A DNA stretch of 34,884 nt, from positions 1 to 34,884 of the forward strand of contig JAABRY010000026.1 of NCBI GenBank assembly GCA_011390645.1. The letters run 5' to 3'. The notes under the pieces are model-generated. The model saw only the letters and a list, made by a program, of their open reading frames with translations. It searched no databases and had not been told where the DNA came from. The translations under genes were made by a program, and so were the position numbers. This document shows, one piece after another, positions 17,752 to 27,938 of the stretch. The first letter of the stretch is position 1, and each line of letters begins with the position of its first letter. The stretch comes from Gemmatimonadota bacterium. GTDB lineage: Bacteria > Gemmatimonadota > Gemmatimonadetes > Gemmatimonadales > GWC2-71-9.

Positions 17752-18858
17752 ATGCACCTCTACCTGCACGTCCCGTTCTGCGCGCGTCGCTGCTCCTATT
17801 GCGACTTCGCCATCGCCGTGCGCGCCGTGACCCCCGAGGTCGAGTACGTGCAAGCCGTCCTGACCGAATGGCGTGCGCGACGACAGCATCCGGCCGTGCG
17901 TCGTGACCCTGACCTGACCACGGTCTACTTTGGGGGGGGGACACCGTCCCGGCTCGGCAGCGACGCGATTCGGGCGCTCCTCGACGGATTCGCCGACGGC
18001 GCACGCCTCGCGCCCGATGCCGAGATCACGCTTGAGGCAAATCCCGATGACGTGACGCCGGAACGCGCCGAGGGGTGGGCACGTGCCGGCATCAATCGCG
18101 TCTCCCTCGGCGTGCAGAGTCACGATCCCGGCGTACTCGAGTGGATGCATCGCACGCATCGCCCCGAACAGGTGGCGCCGGCAGTGCGTGCGCTCCGAGA
18201 CGCTGGGATCATCGACATCTCGCTCGACCTCATCTTCGCGTTGCCGACGACGCTGCGCCGAGACTGGTACCGCGACCTCGACCTCACGCTCGATCTGGAG
18301 CCGACACATGTCTCGCTCTATGGCCTGACCGTCGAGCCGAAAACCCCGTTGGCGCGCTGGACGGCCCGTGGGGAGGTCAAGCCGGTGCCCGACGATCACT
18401 ATGCGGCCGAGTACTTGATGGCGCATGACACACTGGTCAACGCCGGGTTCGACCACTATGAGGTGAGCAACGCCGCGCGTCCTGGGCACCGCGCTCGCCA
18501 CAATTCGGCCTACTGGCGCGGCGCGGAGTACGTCGGCCTTGGCCCGAGCGCACATTCCTTCCTGGGGGGCGTGCGGTCGTGGAACGTGCGGGAATGGGCG
18601 GATTACGCCGCACGCACCCTGAGCGGTGAATCGGTGCGCGGGGGCGAGGAACGTCTCGATGCTGACCAGTGGCGCCTCGAGGAGCTGTATCTCGGGCTCC
18701 GCACCGATGTGGGGCTCGCGCCATGGCGGGTCCCGGAGGCCGCGCGTGCCAGCTGGCTGCGCGAAGGCTGGGCCGTGGCCGCCCCGGAGCAGCTGCGGCT
18801 CACCGCCGAGGGCTGGCTTCGCCTGGACGCGCTGGTTTCAGCGGTCGCAGACTCATAA
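17752..18858 (+). CDS. hemW: radical SAM heme chaperone HemW
   Basis: MHLYLHVPFCARRCSYCDFAI (CxxxCxxC), FGGGTPSRL, EANPDD, GVQS, HYEVSNAARPGHRARHN. Confidence 0.9.
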   Translation: MHLYLHVPFCARRCSYCDFAIAVRAVTPEVEYVQAVLTEWRARRQHPAVRRDPDLTTVYFGGGTPSRLGSDAIRALLDGFADGARLAPDAEITLEANPDDVTPERAEGWARAGINRVSLGVQSHDPGVLEWMHRTHRPEQVAPAVRALRDAGIIDISLDLIFALPTTLRRDWYRDLDLTLDLEPTHVSLYGLTVEPKTPLARWTARGEVKPVPDDHYAAEYLMAHDTLVNAGFDHYEVSNAARPGHRARHNSAYWRGAEYVGLGPSAHSFLGGVRSWNVREWADYAARTLSGESVRGGEERLDADQWRLEELYLGLRTDVGLAPWRVPEAARASWLREGWAVAAPEQLRLTAEGWLRLDALVSAVADS

Positions 18859-18867
18859 GTTTCCGGC

Positions 18868-19911
18868 ATGGCTGAACTTGAATCGTTGACCGACCGCGAG
18901 CGGCAGGTCCTCGCGGCGGTCATCGAGACCTATATCGCCACCGCCGAACCGGCTGGCAGTCAAACCGTGGCCCGGCGTTCCGCCCTGGGCATCTCCCCCG
19001 CCTCCATTCGCTCGACCATGAGTGATCTGGAGGCGAAGGGTTATCTCTACCATCCCCACACCTCGGCGGGTCGCATTCCCACCGACCGCGCGTATCGCGT
19101 GTACGTCGATGCCATCGTCCGGCAGCGTCCCCCGGATCCGCAGAGCATGGAGACACTCGAGGTGGAGCTTGCAGGGGCGGGAATTGGGGCGGCAAGCGAA
19201 GAACTGCTGCGCCGCGCCGCGCAGGTCCTCGGGATCCTCACGCAGGAGCTCGGGGTGGCGGTCGCGCCAGCCCTCGAGGAGATCGTGCTGGAACGGATTG
19301 ACCTGGTGGGGGTCTCCGCCGAGCGCGTGCTGCTCGTCTTCAACCTGCAAAGCGGGACGGTTCGCACGATCTTTGTCCGCGTGCCCTGTGCGGTCGATCC
19401 GGCGCAGCTCGATGAGGTCGGGCGGATCCTGAATGAGCGCCTGGGCGGCCTCACGTTGCGGGCAATCCGCACCTCCGTGGGGGATCGCTTGCGGGATGCC
19501 GCCACGACCAGTGAAGCGGCGGAACTGCTTGACATCATCCTGGCCGAGGGGGAAGGGCTGTTCGATTTGCAGGAGCCCGCCGAGGCCATGGTGCTCGGTA
19601 GCGCTTCCGCGCTGGCTGACCAGCCGGAGTTCGCGAGTCAGGAACGCATGCGTTCCTTGCTGACGCTCACCGAGCGCCGCGAGGCGTTGCGGGATGCCCT
19701 GGCGGCGCGGCGGCGCGAGGGTCTCGTCGTCACGATCGGTGGCGAGCACGGCGACCCGGGCCTGGCGGGCTTCACGTTGGTCACTTCGACTTATCGCCGC
19801 GCCGGTGCCACCGGCGTGATCGGCGTCCTCGGCCCGACGCGGATGCCCTATGACAAGATCATCGGCCTGGTGGAACACACCGGGCGGCTCGTGGAAGGAT
19901 TGCTGCAGTGA
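18868..19911 (+). CDS. hrcA: heat-inducible transcriptional repressor HrcA
   Basis: [88 protein letters not shown]. Confidence 0.93.
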   Translation: MAELESLTDRERQVLAAVIETYIATAEPAGSQTVARRSALGISPASIRSTMSDLEAKGYLYHPHTSAGRIPTDRAYRVYVDAIVRQRPPDPQSMETLEVELAGAGIGAASEELLRRAAQVLGILTQELGVAVAPALEEIVLERIDLVGVSAERVLLVFNLQSGTVRTIFVRVPCAVDPAQLDEVGRILNERLGGLTLRAIRTSVGDRLRDAATTSEAAELLDIILAEGEGLFDLQEPAEAMVLGSASALADQPEFASQERMRSLLTLTERREALRDALAARRREGLVVTIGGEHGDPGLAGFTLVTSTYRRAGATGVIGVLGPTRMPYDKIIGLVEHTGRLVEGLLQ

Positions 19912-21047
19912 GTGATTACTACCAGACCCTCGGCGTCTTTCGGGATGCGTCCGAGGCGGACATCAAGAAGGCCTATCGCAAGCTCGCGATGGAATACCAC
20001 CCGGATCGCAACTCGTCCCCGGAGGCCGAGGCGAAGTTCAAGGAAATCAGCGAGGCCTACACCGTGCTCGCGGATGCCGACAAACGGGCGCACTACGACC
20101 GCTTCGGCAACGCGCCGCAAGGGGGGGGGATGGGCGGGGGCTTCGGCGGGTTCCAGCACGTGGACCTGACCGAGGCGCTCAACATCTTCATGCGCGACTT
20201 CGGCGGGATGGGTGGCGGCTTCGAGGGGATCTTCGGTGGCGGTGGGGGGGGGAAGGGACCACGACGCGGGCAGGACGTGCGCGTCACCGTCACGCTCACG
20301 CTGGAGGACGTGGCGAAGGGCGCCAAGAAGAACATCAAGGTCAAGACCCTCACGACGTGCGCTGCCTGCACCGGGACCGGCGCCGCGAAGGGGACCGAAC
20401 CTCGCCCGTGTCACACCTGCCACGGCAGCGGGGAGGTCCGGCGCGCCGCCCGCTCGATGTTCGGACAATTCGTGCAGGTCGGTCCGTGTCCCACCTGCCA
20501 GGGCGAGGGGACGCTGATCGCCACCCCGTGCGAGGTCTGTCGCGGTGAGGGGCGCACCAAGGGCGAGCGCACGGTCAGCGTGGACATTCCCGCGGGCGTA
20601 TCGGATCAGAACTACCTCACGCTGCGCGGGCAGGGCGCCACAGGCCCCCGGGGGGGGGAGCCCGGTGACCTGCAGGTGATGCTCGAGATCAAGGAAGACG
20701 AGCGCTTCACCCGCGACGGCGATGACCTCTGGGTCGAGTTGCCGGTCGCCTTCTCGCAGGCCGCGCTGGGATTCGACGTGCAGGTGCCGACCCCGTGGGG
20801 GGACGAGCCCCTCGAGGTGCCAGCGGGCACGCAGAGCGGGACGGTGCTTCGTCTGCGTGGCAAGGGCCTCCCGCATCTCAATGCCAAGGGCATCGGTGAC
20901 CTCAACGTGCGCGTTCAGGTATGGACCCCACGCGGTCTCAACGCCGATCAGCGGCGCCTCTTCGCGGAACTCGCCGCGCACGAGGCGGATGGCCCCGGCA
21001 AGGACGGCGGGCTGTGGACGAAGATCAAGGAAGTCCTCGGCGCATGA
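19908..21047 (+). CDS. dnaJ: molecular chaperone DnaJ
   Basis: J-domain with HPD (YHPDRN), G/F-rich region, four CxxCxGxG-type zinc motifs ([32 protein letters not shown]). Confidence 0.95.
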   Translation: MSDYYQTLGVFRDASEADIKKAYRKLAMEYHPDRNSSPEAEAKFKEISEAYTVLADADKRAHYDRFGNAPQGGGMGGGFGGFQHVDLTEALNIFMRDFGGMGGGFEGIFGGGGGGKGPRRGQDVRVTVTLTLEDVAKGAKKNIKVKTLTTCAACTGTGAAKGTEPRPCHTCHGSGEVRRAARSMFGQFVQVGPCPTCQGEGTLIATPCEVCRGEGRTKGERTVSVDIPAGVSDQNYLTLRGQGATGPRGGEPGDLQVMLEIKEDERFTRDGDDLWVELPVAFSQAALGFDVQVPTPWGDEPLEVPAGTQSGTVLRLRGKGLPHLNAKGIGDLNVRVQVWTPRGLNADQRRLFAELAAHEADGPGKDGGLWTKIKEVLGA

Positions 21048-21883
21048 CGACCACATGGTGGCAGGTTCGCATCAGCTGCCGACCGGAGGATGCGGACGTC
21101 GTCGCGGCCTCACTCGTCGCGGCACTCGGACAGGCCGTCGAGGAGCCGGAAACCGGCGAACTCCGCTCTGCCGTCACCGACGAGGCGGAGGCCCATCGGG
21201 TCGTCGCCGCACTGGCTGCGCACCATGCCGGTTGCCGGGGTGAGGTCGTTGCGCTCGACGCGGTGGACTGGTCGGTGCGCTGGCGTGACGGCATCGTGCC
21301 GCACCGCTTCGGCCGACTGCTGCTCACGCCCTCGTGGATTGCCCCCCCCAACGATCCCGAGGCGATCGTGGTGACGCTCGACCCCGAGTCGGCCTTCGGC
21401 AGCGGGGAGCACGGCTCGACACGCGCCGCGCTGGCCCTGCTGGAGCGACACCTCGCCCCCGGTGACCGCGTCCTCGACTTCGGAAGTGGCTCGGGCATTC
21501 TGGCGATCGCCGCCGCTCGCCTCGGTGCCGCAACGGCGATCGGCATCGAGGTGGACGACGAGTCCAATCCGATCGCGGAGGCGAACGCGGCACGCAACGC
21601 AGTGACGGATCGCGTCACCTTTCTGCTCGGCGATGCCGACGAACTCGGCGTGCTCGCCGGTCCGGCCGAGGTGATCTGCAGCAACATCCTGCGCACCGTG
21701 AACACGCTCCTGCTCCCGACGATCGGGCGTGCGCTGGCACCCGGCGGCATCGTGATTTTTGCGGGGATGGAAGAGCCGGAGGAAGTGCTCTTCCGCCCGG
21801 TCCTCGAGCGCGCTGGGTGGACCATCGTGGACGAGGTCCGTGATGCCGGCTGGTGGGGTGTGGCGGCCCGACGCGCGGCATGA
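21044..21883 (+). CDS. prmA: ribosomal protein L11 methyltransferase
   Basis: [67 protein letters not shown]. Confidence 0.85.
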   Translation: MTTTWWQVRISCRPEDADVVAASLVAALGQAVEEPETGELRSAVTDEAEAHRVVAALAAHHAGCRGEVVALDAVDWSVRWRDGIVPHRFGRLLLTPSWIAPPNDPEAIVVTLDPESAFGSGEHGSTRAALALLERHLAPGDRVLDFGSGSGILAIAAARLGAATAIGIEVDDESNPIAEANAARNAVTDRVTFLLGDADELGVLAGPAEVICSNILRTVNTLLLPTIGRALAPGGIVIFAGMEEPEEVLFRPVLERAGWTIVDEVRDAGWWGVAARRAA

Positions 21884-22599
21884 TCCGCGTCATGGTGGCG
21901 CCGGGGAGTCTGGTGGTCGGTGCCCCCGTGTCGCTGGACGACGACGAGTCCCACCACCTGCGTGTCCGACGGGCTGCTCCCGGCGAATCGATTGCGGCAT
22001 TTGACGGCGCTGGCGGGATCGGGCACGGAGTGCTGGAAGGGCAAGGGAAGGGCTTCGCGGTGCAACTGGCTGCGGTGACGATGACTCCGCCGCCCACCCC
22101 GCTGATCCTGGCGATTGCTGCCGCTGATCGAGATCGCTTCCTGCGCCTCGCCGAGCAATGTGCCGAGCTCGGTGTGACGGAAGTGATCCCGTTGCTCACT
22201 GAACGGGTGGTGTCGGTCGAGAGTCGCATCCGGGAGCCCGCGCTGGACAAAGCTCGGCTTCGATCTCGGACGGCCTGCAAACAAAGCGGAAATCCCTGGG
22301 CGCCCGTGGTCCGATCGTTCACGCGCCTTGAGGAGCTTGCCGGCGATGGCACACGGTGCCGGTGGCTCCTGGCTGATCCGACCGGTCAGCCGCTCGACAC
22401 CACGCCTGTGGCGTCAGCCTGTGGCTGGTTGATCGGTCCCGAGGGGGGGTTCACCCCCGCCGAACTGAGCTTTGCTGTGGCGGGACTCCAGGCCCGACGA
22501 ACCTGGCTCGCGCCTCATATCCTTCGGTTCGAGACCGCCGCGGTCTCGGCTGTGACCCTCATTGTGGATCGGCGGGGACCGCCGGACCGGGAGGCCTGA
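21880..22599 (+). CDS. rsmE: 16S rRNA (uracil1498-N3)-methyltransferase
   Basis: ESHHLRVRRAAPGE, AEQCAELGVTEVIPLLTERVV, IGPEGGFTPAEL. Confidence 0.88.
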   Translation: MIRVMVAPGSLVVGAPVSLDDDESHHLRVRRAAPGESIAAFDGAGGIGHGVLEGQGKGFAVQLAAVTMTPPPTPLILAIAAADRDRFLRLAEQCAELGVTEVIPLLTERVVSVESRIREPALDKARLRSRTACKQSGNPWAPVVRSFTRLEELAGDGTRCRWLLADPTGQPLDTTPVASACGWLIGPEGGFTPAELSFAVAGLQARRTWLAPHILRFETAAVSAVTLIVDRRGPPDREA

Positions 22600-22958
22600 T
22601 GTCGCACGATCCTGCCTGCGTCTTCTGCGGCATCGCGACGGGAGCAATCCCTGCCACCGTGGTGGCCCGGAGCGATCGCGCGATCGCCTTCCGGGACCTC
22701 AACCCGCAAGCGCCCACGCACGTTCTGGTGATCCCGCTCGATCATCTCACCTCTGCAGCGCACGCGGGTACTGGACGGGAAGCGGCAGCGACGCTGGGCG
22801 AGGTGATGCGGCTGGGGGTTGAGGTGGCTGCTCAGCTCGGCTTGGCCGAGGCCGGATATCGCTTCGTGATCAACACCGGTCGGGAGGGGGGGCAGACCGT
22901 GGAACATCTGCATTTGCACGTGCTCGGTGGTCGGCAGATGACCTGGCCTCCCGGGTGA
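22599..22958 (+). CDS. HIT-family (HINT-like) protein
   Basis: CVFCGIATGAIPATVV, AFRDLNPQAPTHVLVIPLDH, EGGQTVEHLHLHVLGGR. Confidence 0.92.
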   Translation: MSHDPACVFCGIATGAIPATVVARSDRAIAFRDLNPQAPTHVLVIPLDHLTSAAHAGTGREAAATLGEVMRLGVEVAAQLGLAEAGYRFVINTGREGGQTVEHLHLHVLGGRQMTWPPG

Positions 22959-23036
22959 GGGGTGAGGGGGAAAATTGAGCCGTCGTGGCAAGGCAATCTC
23001 GCTGACTGGCCCAAGGTTCCCCCTCACCCCTCACCC
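22953..23036. repeat. 84-nt long imperfect hairpin with perfect 20-bp outer arms
   Basis: GGGTGAGGGGTGAGGGGGAA (22953-22972) and TTCCCCCTCACCCCTCACCC (23017-23036), with further inner pairing TTG/CAA, GCC/GGC, GTC/GAC. Confidence 0.85.
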
Positions 23037-23051
23037 TCTACCCTCGTTGGC

Positions 23052-23080
23052 TTGCCGTAACTCCCTATCGGAGCTATCCT
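23052..23080 (+). promoter_or_regulatory. sigma70-like promoter candidate for rpsU
   Basis: TTGCCG-N17-TATCCT, about 57 nt upstream of the rpsU ATG. Confidence 0.5.
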
Positions 23081-23136
23081 TGGGGTCTGTGCATTGACCG
23101 CCCCTTCACGGGGGCTCGAGAGGGGTGATTCAGGAC

Positions 23137-23328
23137 ATGTCAGAAGTCATCATCCACGAGGATGAGAGCTTCGAGCGGGCACTCAAGCGCTTCAAGAAGA
23201 AGTGCGAGAAGGCTGGTATTCTTTCGGATTTGCGGAAGCACCGCCATTACGAGAAGCCGAGCGAGAAGAAGAAGCGCAAGATGAACGCCGCCCAGCGGAA
23301 GACCCGCCGCGGTCGCTCGCATGCCTGA
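23137..23328 (+). CDS. rpsU: 30S ribosomal protein S21
   Basis: [48 protein letters not shown]. Confidence 0.95.
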   Translation: MSEVIIHEDESFERALKRFKKKCEKAGILSDLRKHRHYEKPSEKKKRKMNAAQRKTRRGRSHA

Positions 23329-23761
23329 TCTCTCCGCCACGCTGCGTGCCGACCAGGTCGGCGCGCGCAAGGCCGCGGACAAGGACCGGACCCTGTTGCT
23401 GGGGACGGTCCTTGCTGCGTTGAAGAACAAGGAACTCGACGCGGGCCAGCCGCTGTCTGATGTCGAGGTCGTCGACGTGTTGCGGAAGCAGATCAAGCAG
23501 CGACAGGATTCCGTCGAGCAATACACCAAGGCCGATCGTCCCGAACTCGCCGCGCGCGAGGCCTCGGAAATCGCGATCCTCCAGACGTACCTCCCGCCTG
23601 AAATCGACATCGACGTGTTGCGCGCCGCCGCGCGCGAGGCCGTCGCCGGTGGCGCGACGGATCTCGGTCGCCTGATGGGCGCCCTCATGGGTCGCTTCAA
23701 GGGGCAGGCGGATGGCAAGGTGATCAACCAGGTCGCCCGCGAGGCGCTGCAGCAGGGATGA
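23321..23761 (+). CDS. yqeY: GatB/YqeY domain protein
   Basis: [73 protein letters not shown]. Confidence 0.9.
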   Translation: MPDLSATLRADQVGARKAADKDRTLLLGTVLAALKNKELDAGQPLSDVEVVDVLRKQIKQRQDSVEQYTKADRPELAAREASEIAILQTYLPPEIDIDVLRAAAREAVAGGATDLGRLMGALMGRFKGQADGKVINQVAREALQQG

Positions 23762-26118
23762 GTCTCGCGCCGATGGACGACGGGCTCGACGCGATCGAGT
23801 TCCCGGCCGTCCTCGACGTCGTGGCCGGTCATGCCGCCGGGGAACTTGCTGCGGCCGATCTCCGGGGCCGTCGCCCCTCCACCGAACAGGGATGGATCGA
23901 ACGCGAGCTCGCCTATGTCGGCGAGTTGCTCGCCGTGCTGCGTCGCGGTGATGCGATCGATCTCCCCGCGGTCCCGGATATCCGCTCCGCCCTCGGGCGT
24001 CTCCGTCTCGACGGCGCGGTCCTCGAGTTGGCAGAACTCGCCGCACTGCGCGTCACGCTGACCGCCGGGCGCACGGTCGCCACCGAACTCGAGCGGCTCG
24101 CCGAGTCGTGCCCCCGCGTCAGTGGGCTGCGTGCCCCCCCCGTCGACCGCGGGGTGGAACGACAACTCGAGCGCGCGGTGAGCGACGACGGCGAACTCCT
24201 CGATACGGCCTCCCCCGCACTCGCCGCGGCACGACGCGAGGTCCACGTGGCGCGTGAGCGCCTCGTGCGACGGCTGGAGACGCTGTTGCGCGACCTCGAG
24301 GGCTCCGGTGGCGTGACGATGCGCGCAGGGCGATACGTGATCCCCGTGCGTCGCGACGCACGCGGGCGACCCGAGGGGATCATCCACGATGAGTCGGCGA
24401 GCGCGGGGACGCTCTTCATCGAACCCACGGTGGCGATCCCGCTCGGCAATGCCCTCCGCGAAGCGCTGGTTGCCGAGGAACGCGCCGTCCTGCAGGTGCT
24501 GCGCGACCTCACCGAGGCGCTTCGCCCCGCCCGGGAGTCGATCCATGCACTGCATGCCGTCGCGGTGGAGGTGGATACGATTCTCGCCCGGGCCCGCTGG
24601 GCGCGCGACTGTGCCGCCGAGGTGCCGGCGATCACGGGTCTGGGGGGGGGACTGCGCCTGACCGAGGCACGCCACCCGCTGCTGCTCGCGCGCGGCATTG
24701 CGGTGGTGCCGTTCGACCTGGTGCTCGAGGGACCCGAGCGGACGCTGTTGATCTCGGGACCGAACACGGGCGGCAAGACGGTCCTCCTGAAAGCGACCGG
24801 ACTGATGGTGGCCCTGGCGCAGTGCGGCATCGTCCCGCCGCTCGGCGCAGGCAGCGCGCTGCCGATCCTGACCCGTACCTACGTGGACATCGGTGACCAC
24901 CAGTCACTGCAGGCAGACCTCTCCACCTTCTCCGCGCACGTCGCGGAGTTGCGCCGCATTCTGGAGGGCGCCGACCACACGACGCTGGTGATCCTCGATG
25001 AGGTCGGTTCGGGCACGGACCCCGCGGAGGGGGGGGCACTCGCGATGGCCGTGCTCGAGACCCTCACGCGCCGCGGGGTGCTGACCCTGGCGACCACGCA
25101 CCTCGGCGCGCTGAAGGGACTCGCCACGCGCGTCCCGGGCGTCGTCAACGGGTCGCTGCACTTCGATGCCGCAACCCTGTCGCCCACCTACCGCTTCACC
25201 AAGGGGATTCCCGGCCGCTCGTATGGCCTCGCGATCGCACGTCGCCTCGGCGTGGATCCCGACGTCCTGGCGGCCGCCGAACAGCTCGTCCCCGATGCAG
25301 AGCGCGAGCTCGACCGACTGCTCGCCACGGTCGAGGCGCGAGAACAGGAACTTGCTCGCCGGGAGGCGATCGCTGCTGAGCAACGCGTCGAGATCGAACG
25401 ACGAGAAGCGGTCGCCGCGGTCACGGCGGATGCGCAGGCCGCCCGAGAGGCAACGCTGCGCCAGGAGGAGAAGGAGGCAGCTCGGGAACGCGCCAGGCAA
25501 GCGAAGGCCTATCTCCTCGAGGCGCGCAAGCGGGTGGAGGCAGCGCTCTCGCTGGCGCAGGGCGCAGGGCACGAGGCGTCGGCGCGCGAGGCGCGCCGCC
25601 TGGTCGAGGAGGGGATCCGCGCGGAAGCGGAACAGCTGGAGGAACCCGAGGCACAGCGGCCCGCGGATCCTTCGGCACGACTGGTCGTCGGAGCGCGCGT
25701 ACGATTGACCACCGGCGCCACGGGCGAAGTCGGGGAGTTGCGTGGCGATGGCCGGGCCGTGGTGGTGGTCGGCGCGATGCGGTTGGTGGTCAAGGCTGCC
25801 ACGCTCGTCGTCTTGCGCGATCAGGCTCGCGAGCGCGCCGCCCCGGTACCGCGCGGCGATGACCCGGTGCGCACCGCCGCCACTGAGATCGACCTGCGTG
25901 GCATGCGCGTGGACGAGGCGACGCCCGTCGTGCTGGCAGCGCTCGATGCGGCAGTGCTCGCCGAGGAGCCCGAACTGCGCGTGATCCATGGGATGGGCAC
26001 CGGGGCGTTGCGCGATGCGATCCGGGCGATGCTCCAGCGCGACAATCGCGTCGCCTCGATCGACTTCGCGATGCGGCAGCAGGGCGGCACCGGCGTGACC
26101 GTCGCGGTGCTCCGCTGA
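23758..26118 (+). CDS. mutS2: endonuclease MutS2
   Basis: ISGPNTGGKTVLLKATGL Walker A, STFSAHVAELRRILEGADHTTLVILDEVGSGTDPAEGGALAMAVLE, C-terminal Smr domain (EIDLRGMRVDEA...VIHGMGTGALR). Confidence 0.93.
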   Translation: MSLAPMDDGLDAIEFPAVLDVVAGHAAGELAAADLRGRRPSTEQGWIERELAYVGELLAVLRRGDAIDLPAVPDIRSALGRLRLDGAVLELAELAALRVTLTAGRTVATELERLAESCPRVSGLRAPPVDRGVERQLERAVSDDGELLDTASPALAAARREVHVARERLVRRLETLLRDLEGSGGVTMRAGRYVIPVRRDARGRPEGIIHDESASAGTLFIEPTVAIPLGNALREALVAEERAVLQVLRDLTEALRPARESIHALHAVAVEVDTILARARWARDCAAEVPAITGLGGGLRLTEARHPLLLARGIAVVPFDLVLEGPERTLLISGPNTGGKTVLLKATGLMVALAQCGIVPPLGAGSALPILTRTYVDIGDHQSLQADLSTFSAHVAELRRILEGADHTTLVILDEVGSGTDPAEGGALAMAVLETLTRRGVLTLATTHLGALKGLATRVPGVVNGSLHFDAATLSPTYRFTKGIPGRSYGLAIARRLGVDPDVLAAAEQLVPDAERELDRLLATVEAREQELARREAIAAEQRVEIERREAVAAVTADAQAAREATLRQEEKEAARERARQAKAYLLEARKRVEAALSLAQGAGHEASAREARRLVEEGIRAEAEQLEEPEAQRPADPSARLVVGARVRLTTGATGEVGELRGDGRAVVVVGAMRLVVKAATLVVLRDQARERAAPVPRGDDPVRTAATEIDLRGMRVDEATPVVLAALDAAVLAEEPELRVIHGMGTGALRDAIRAMLQRDNRVASIDFAMRQQGGTGVTVAVLR

Positions 26119-27932
26119 TGGCGCGCATTCCGGATGACATCGTCGAGCGGATCCGTGATACGGCGGACCTCCTCGAGGTCGTGCAGGAGAGCGTACAGCT
26201 CAAGCGCCAAGGTCGCGACTGGCGAGGACCGTGCCCCTTCCACGGCGGCACCAACCGCAACTTCGCGGTGATCCCCCAGAAGAACCTCTACTACTGCTTC
26301 GTCTGCCACGCGGCCGGGGATGTCTTCACCTGGTATCGCGAGCGATTCGGCCTCGACTATCCCAGCGCCGTCCGTGAGGTCGCGCGTCGCTACGGCATCC
26401 CGATCCCGGAGGCAACCGAGCGCGCAGGCCCCGATCCGCGTGAGCCGCTCTATCAAGCATGTGACGCGGCCCAGGCGTGGTTTGCGGCCCGGTTGCGCGA
26501 CGATGCCGATGCGGAGCCCGCACGGCGGTACCTGCTCGATCGTGACTTCTCCCTGGATGCCGCGGCGGAGATCGGGCTGGGGTGGGCCCCGCGGGGGGGG
26601 GACTTCCTCGCCGCGATGCGCGCGCTCGGGATCGCCGAGGCGGTGCTTGACGAAGCCGGCCTCGCGCAGCGACGTGAGGATGGCACGTGGTATCCGCGGT
26701 TCCGCGGTCGGCTGCTCTTCCCGTTGCACGACCTGCGCGGGCGCGCGGTCGGCTTCGGCGGCCGGCTCATCGGTCCGGGCGAGCCGAAGTACCTCAATTC
26801 CCCCGAGACACCGATCTTCCACAAGGGCGAGCAGCTCTACCACATGCACCTTGCCCGCAACGCCATTCGGCGGGCGGAGCATGCGATCGTGGTCGAGGGC
26901 TACTTCGACGTACAACGGCTCGCGTTGGTCGGGGTGGAACAGGTCGTCGCACCGCTCGGCACCGCGCTCACGGACCAGCAAGCCACGCTGCTCAAGCGCT
27001 ACACCAATGAAGTCGTGCTCCTCTTCGATTCGGACGCGCCGGGCTTGAAGGCCACCTTTCGCAGTGCCGACACCCTGCTCGCGCACGGCGTCCGCGTCCG
27101 TGTGGCGACGATGCCACCCGGCGAGGACCCCGACACCCTCGCGCGACAGGGTGGCGCGGCGGCCATCGAAGCGGTGATCCGGGACGCGGTGGATGTGCTC
27201 GAACGGAAGCTGCAACTGCTCGAGGTGAAGGGATGGTTCGCCGATGTGCGCCGCGCGCGCGAGGCCCTCGACCGCCTGCTGCCGACACTGCGCGCCGCCG
27301 CCGATCCGGTGACCCGCGAGCTGTACGTGTCGCGAGTTGCCGAACGCCTCGGCATCCCGCGCGAGGTCGTCACGGCCGAGGCCGCCCGCAAGGCACCGAC
27401 CGCCCCGCTGGCGCCGGTCGCCACCCCGCGCCGCGACGATCCCCCCCCCGATCGTCGGGGGGGGGACGACCGCACGCCCCGCAGCCCGGGCGCGGAGATC
27501 GAACGCAAGCTGTTGCGTCTCCTCCTGCGCGATCCGGCCTGGCTGCGGCGCGCAAGCGGGGAAGTCGCCCCCGATCGGTTCTCGGTTCCGACGTTTCGGC
27601 GGATCTACGACGCCCTCCTCCAGCTCGCGGAGGACGCTCCCGTCGGCGACGCCTTGGCAGACCTCGACGAGCAGGCGCGCGACGCCTGGCAGCGCCTGCT
27701 GGAGGGTGGGCCGCCCAGCGAGGGATTCGACGCCGATCGGGAGTATGTGGGGGCCCTCGAGACGCTCGAGGAAATCCACGAGTTCCCCGACATCGCGGCC
27801 GAGCGGGACCCGATCACGATGCGTCGACGCTGGCAGGCGCTCAGCAAAGAGGGCCAGCATCGCTTTCAGTTGTATCTTGCCACCATGCGGCGGTCGGTCA
27901 CCCGGCACGCTGAACCACCCTTCGAGGAGTGA
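26118..27932 (+). CDS. dnaG: DNA primase
   Basis: CPFHGGTNRNFAVIPQKNLYYCFVCHAAGDVFTW zinc motif, Toprim VVEGYFDVQRLALVGVEQVVAPLGTALT. Confidence 0.95.
   Translation: MARIPDDIVERIRDTADLLEVVQESVQLKRQGRDWRGPCPFHGGTNRNFAVIPQKNLYYCFVCHAAGDVFTWYRERFGLDYPSAVREVARRYGIPIPEATERAGPDPREPLYQACDAAQAWFAARLRDDADAEPARRYLLDRDFSLDAAAEIGLGWAPRGGDFLAAMRALGIAEAVLDEAGLAQRREDGTWYPRFRGRLLFPLHDLRGRAVGFGGRLIGPGEPKYLNSPETPIFHKGEQLYHMHLARNAIRRAEHAIVVEGYFDVQRLALVGVEQVVAPLGTALTDQQATLLKRYTNEVVLLFDSDAPGLKATFRSADTLLAHGVRVRVATMPPGEDPDTLARQGGAAAIEAVIRDAVDVLERKLQLLEVKGWFADVRRAREALDRLLPTLRAAADPVTRELYVSRVAERLGIPREVVTAEAARKAPTAPLAPVATPRRDDPPPDRRGGDDRTPRSPGAEIERKLLRLLLRDPAWLRRASGEVAPDRFSVPTFRRIYDALLQLAEDAPVGDALADLDEQARDAWQRLLEGGPPSEGFDADREYVGALETLEEIHEFPDIAAERDPITMRRRWQALSKEGQHRFQLYLATMRRSVTRHAEPPFEE
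27434..27469. repeat. nested inverted repeats built on a C9/G9 pair inside dnaG
   Basis: T C9 (27440-27449) / G9 A (27457-27466) with 7-nt loop, plus CGACGATC (27434-27441) / GATCGTCG (27450-27457) around a C8 loop. Confidence 0.9.
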
Positions 27933-27938
27933 GCCCTG

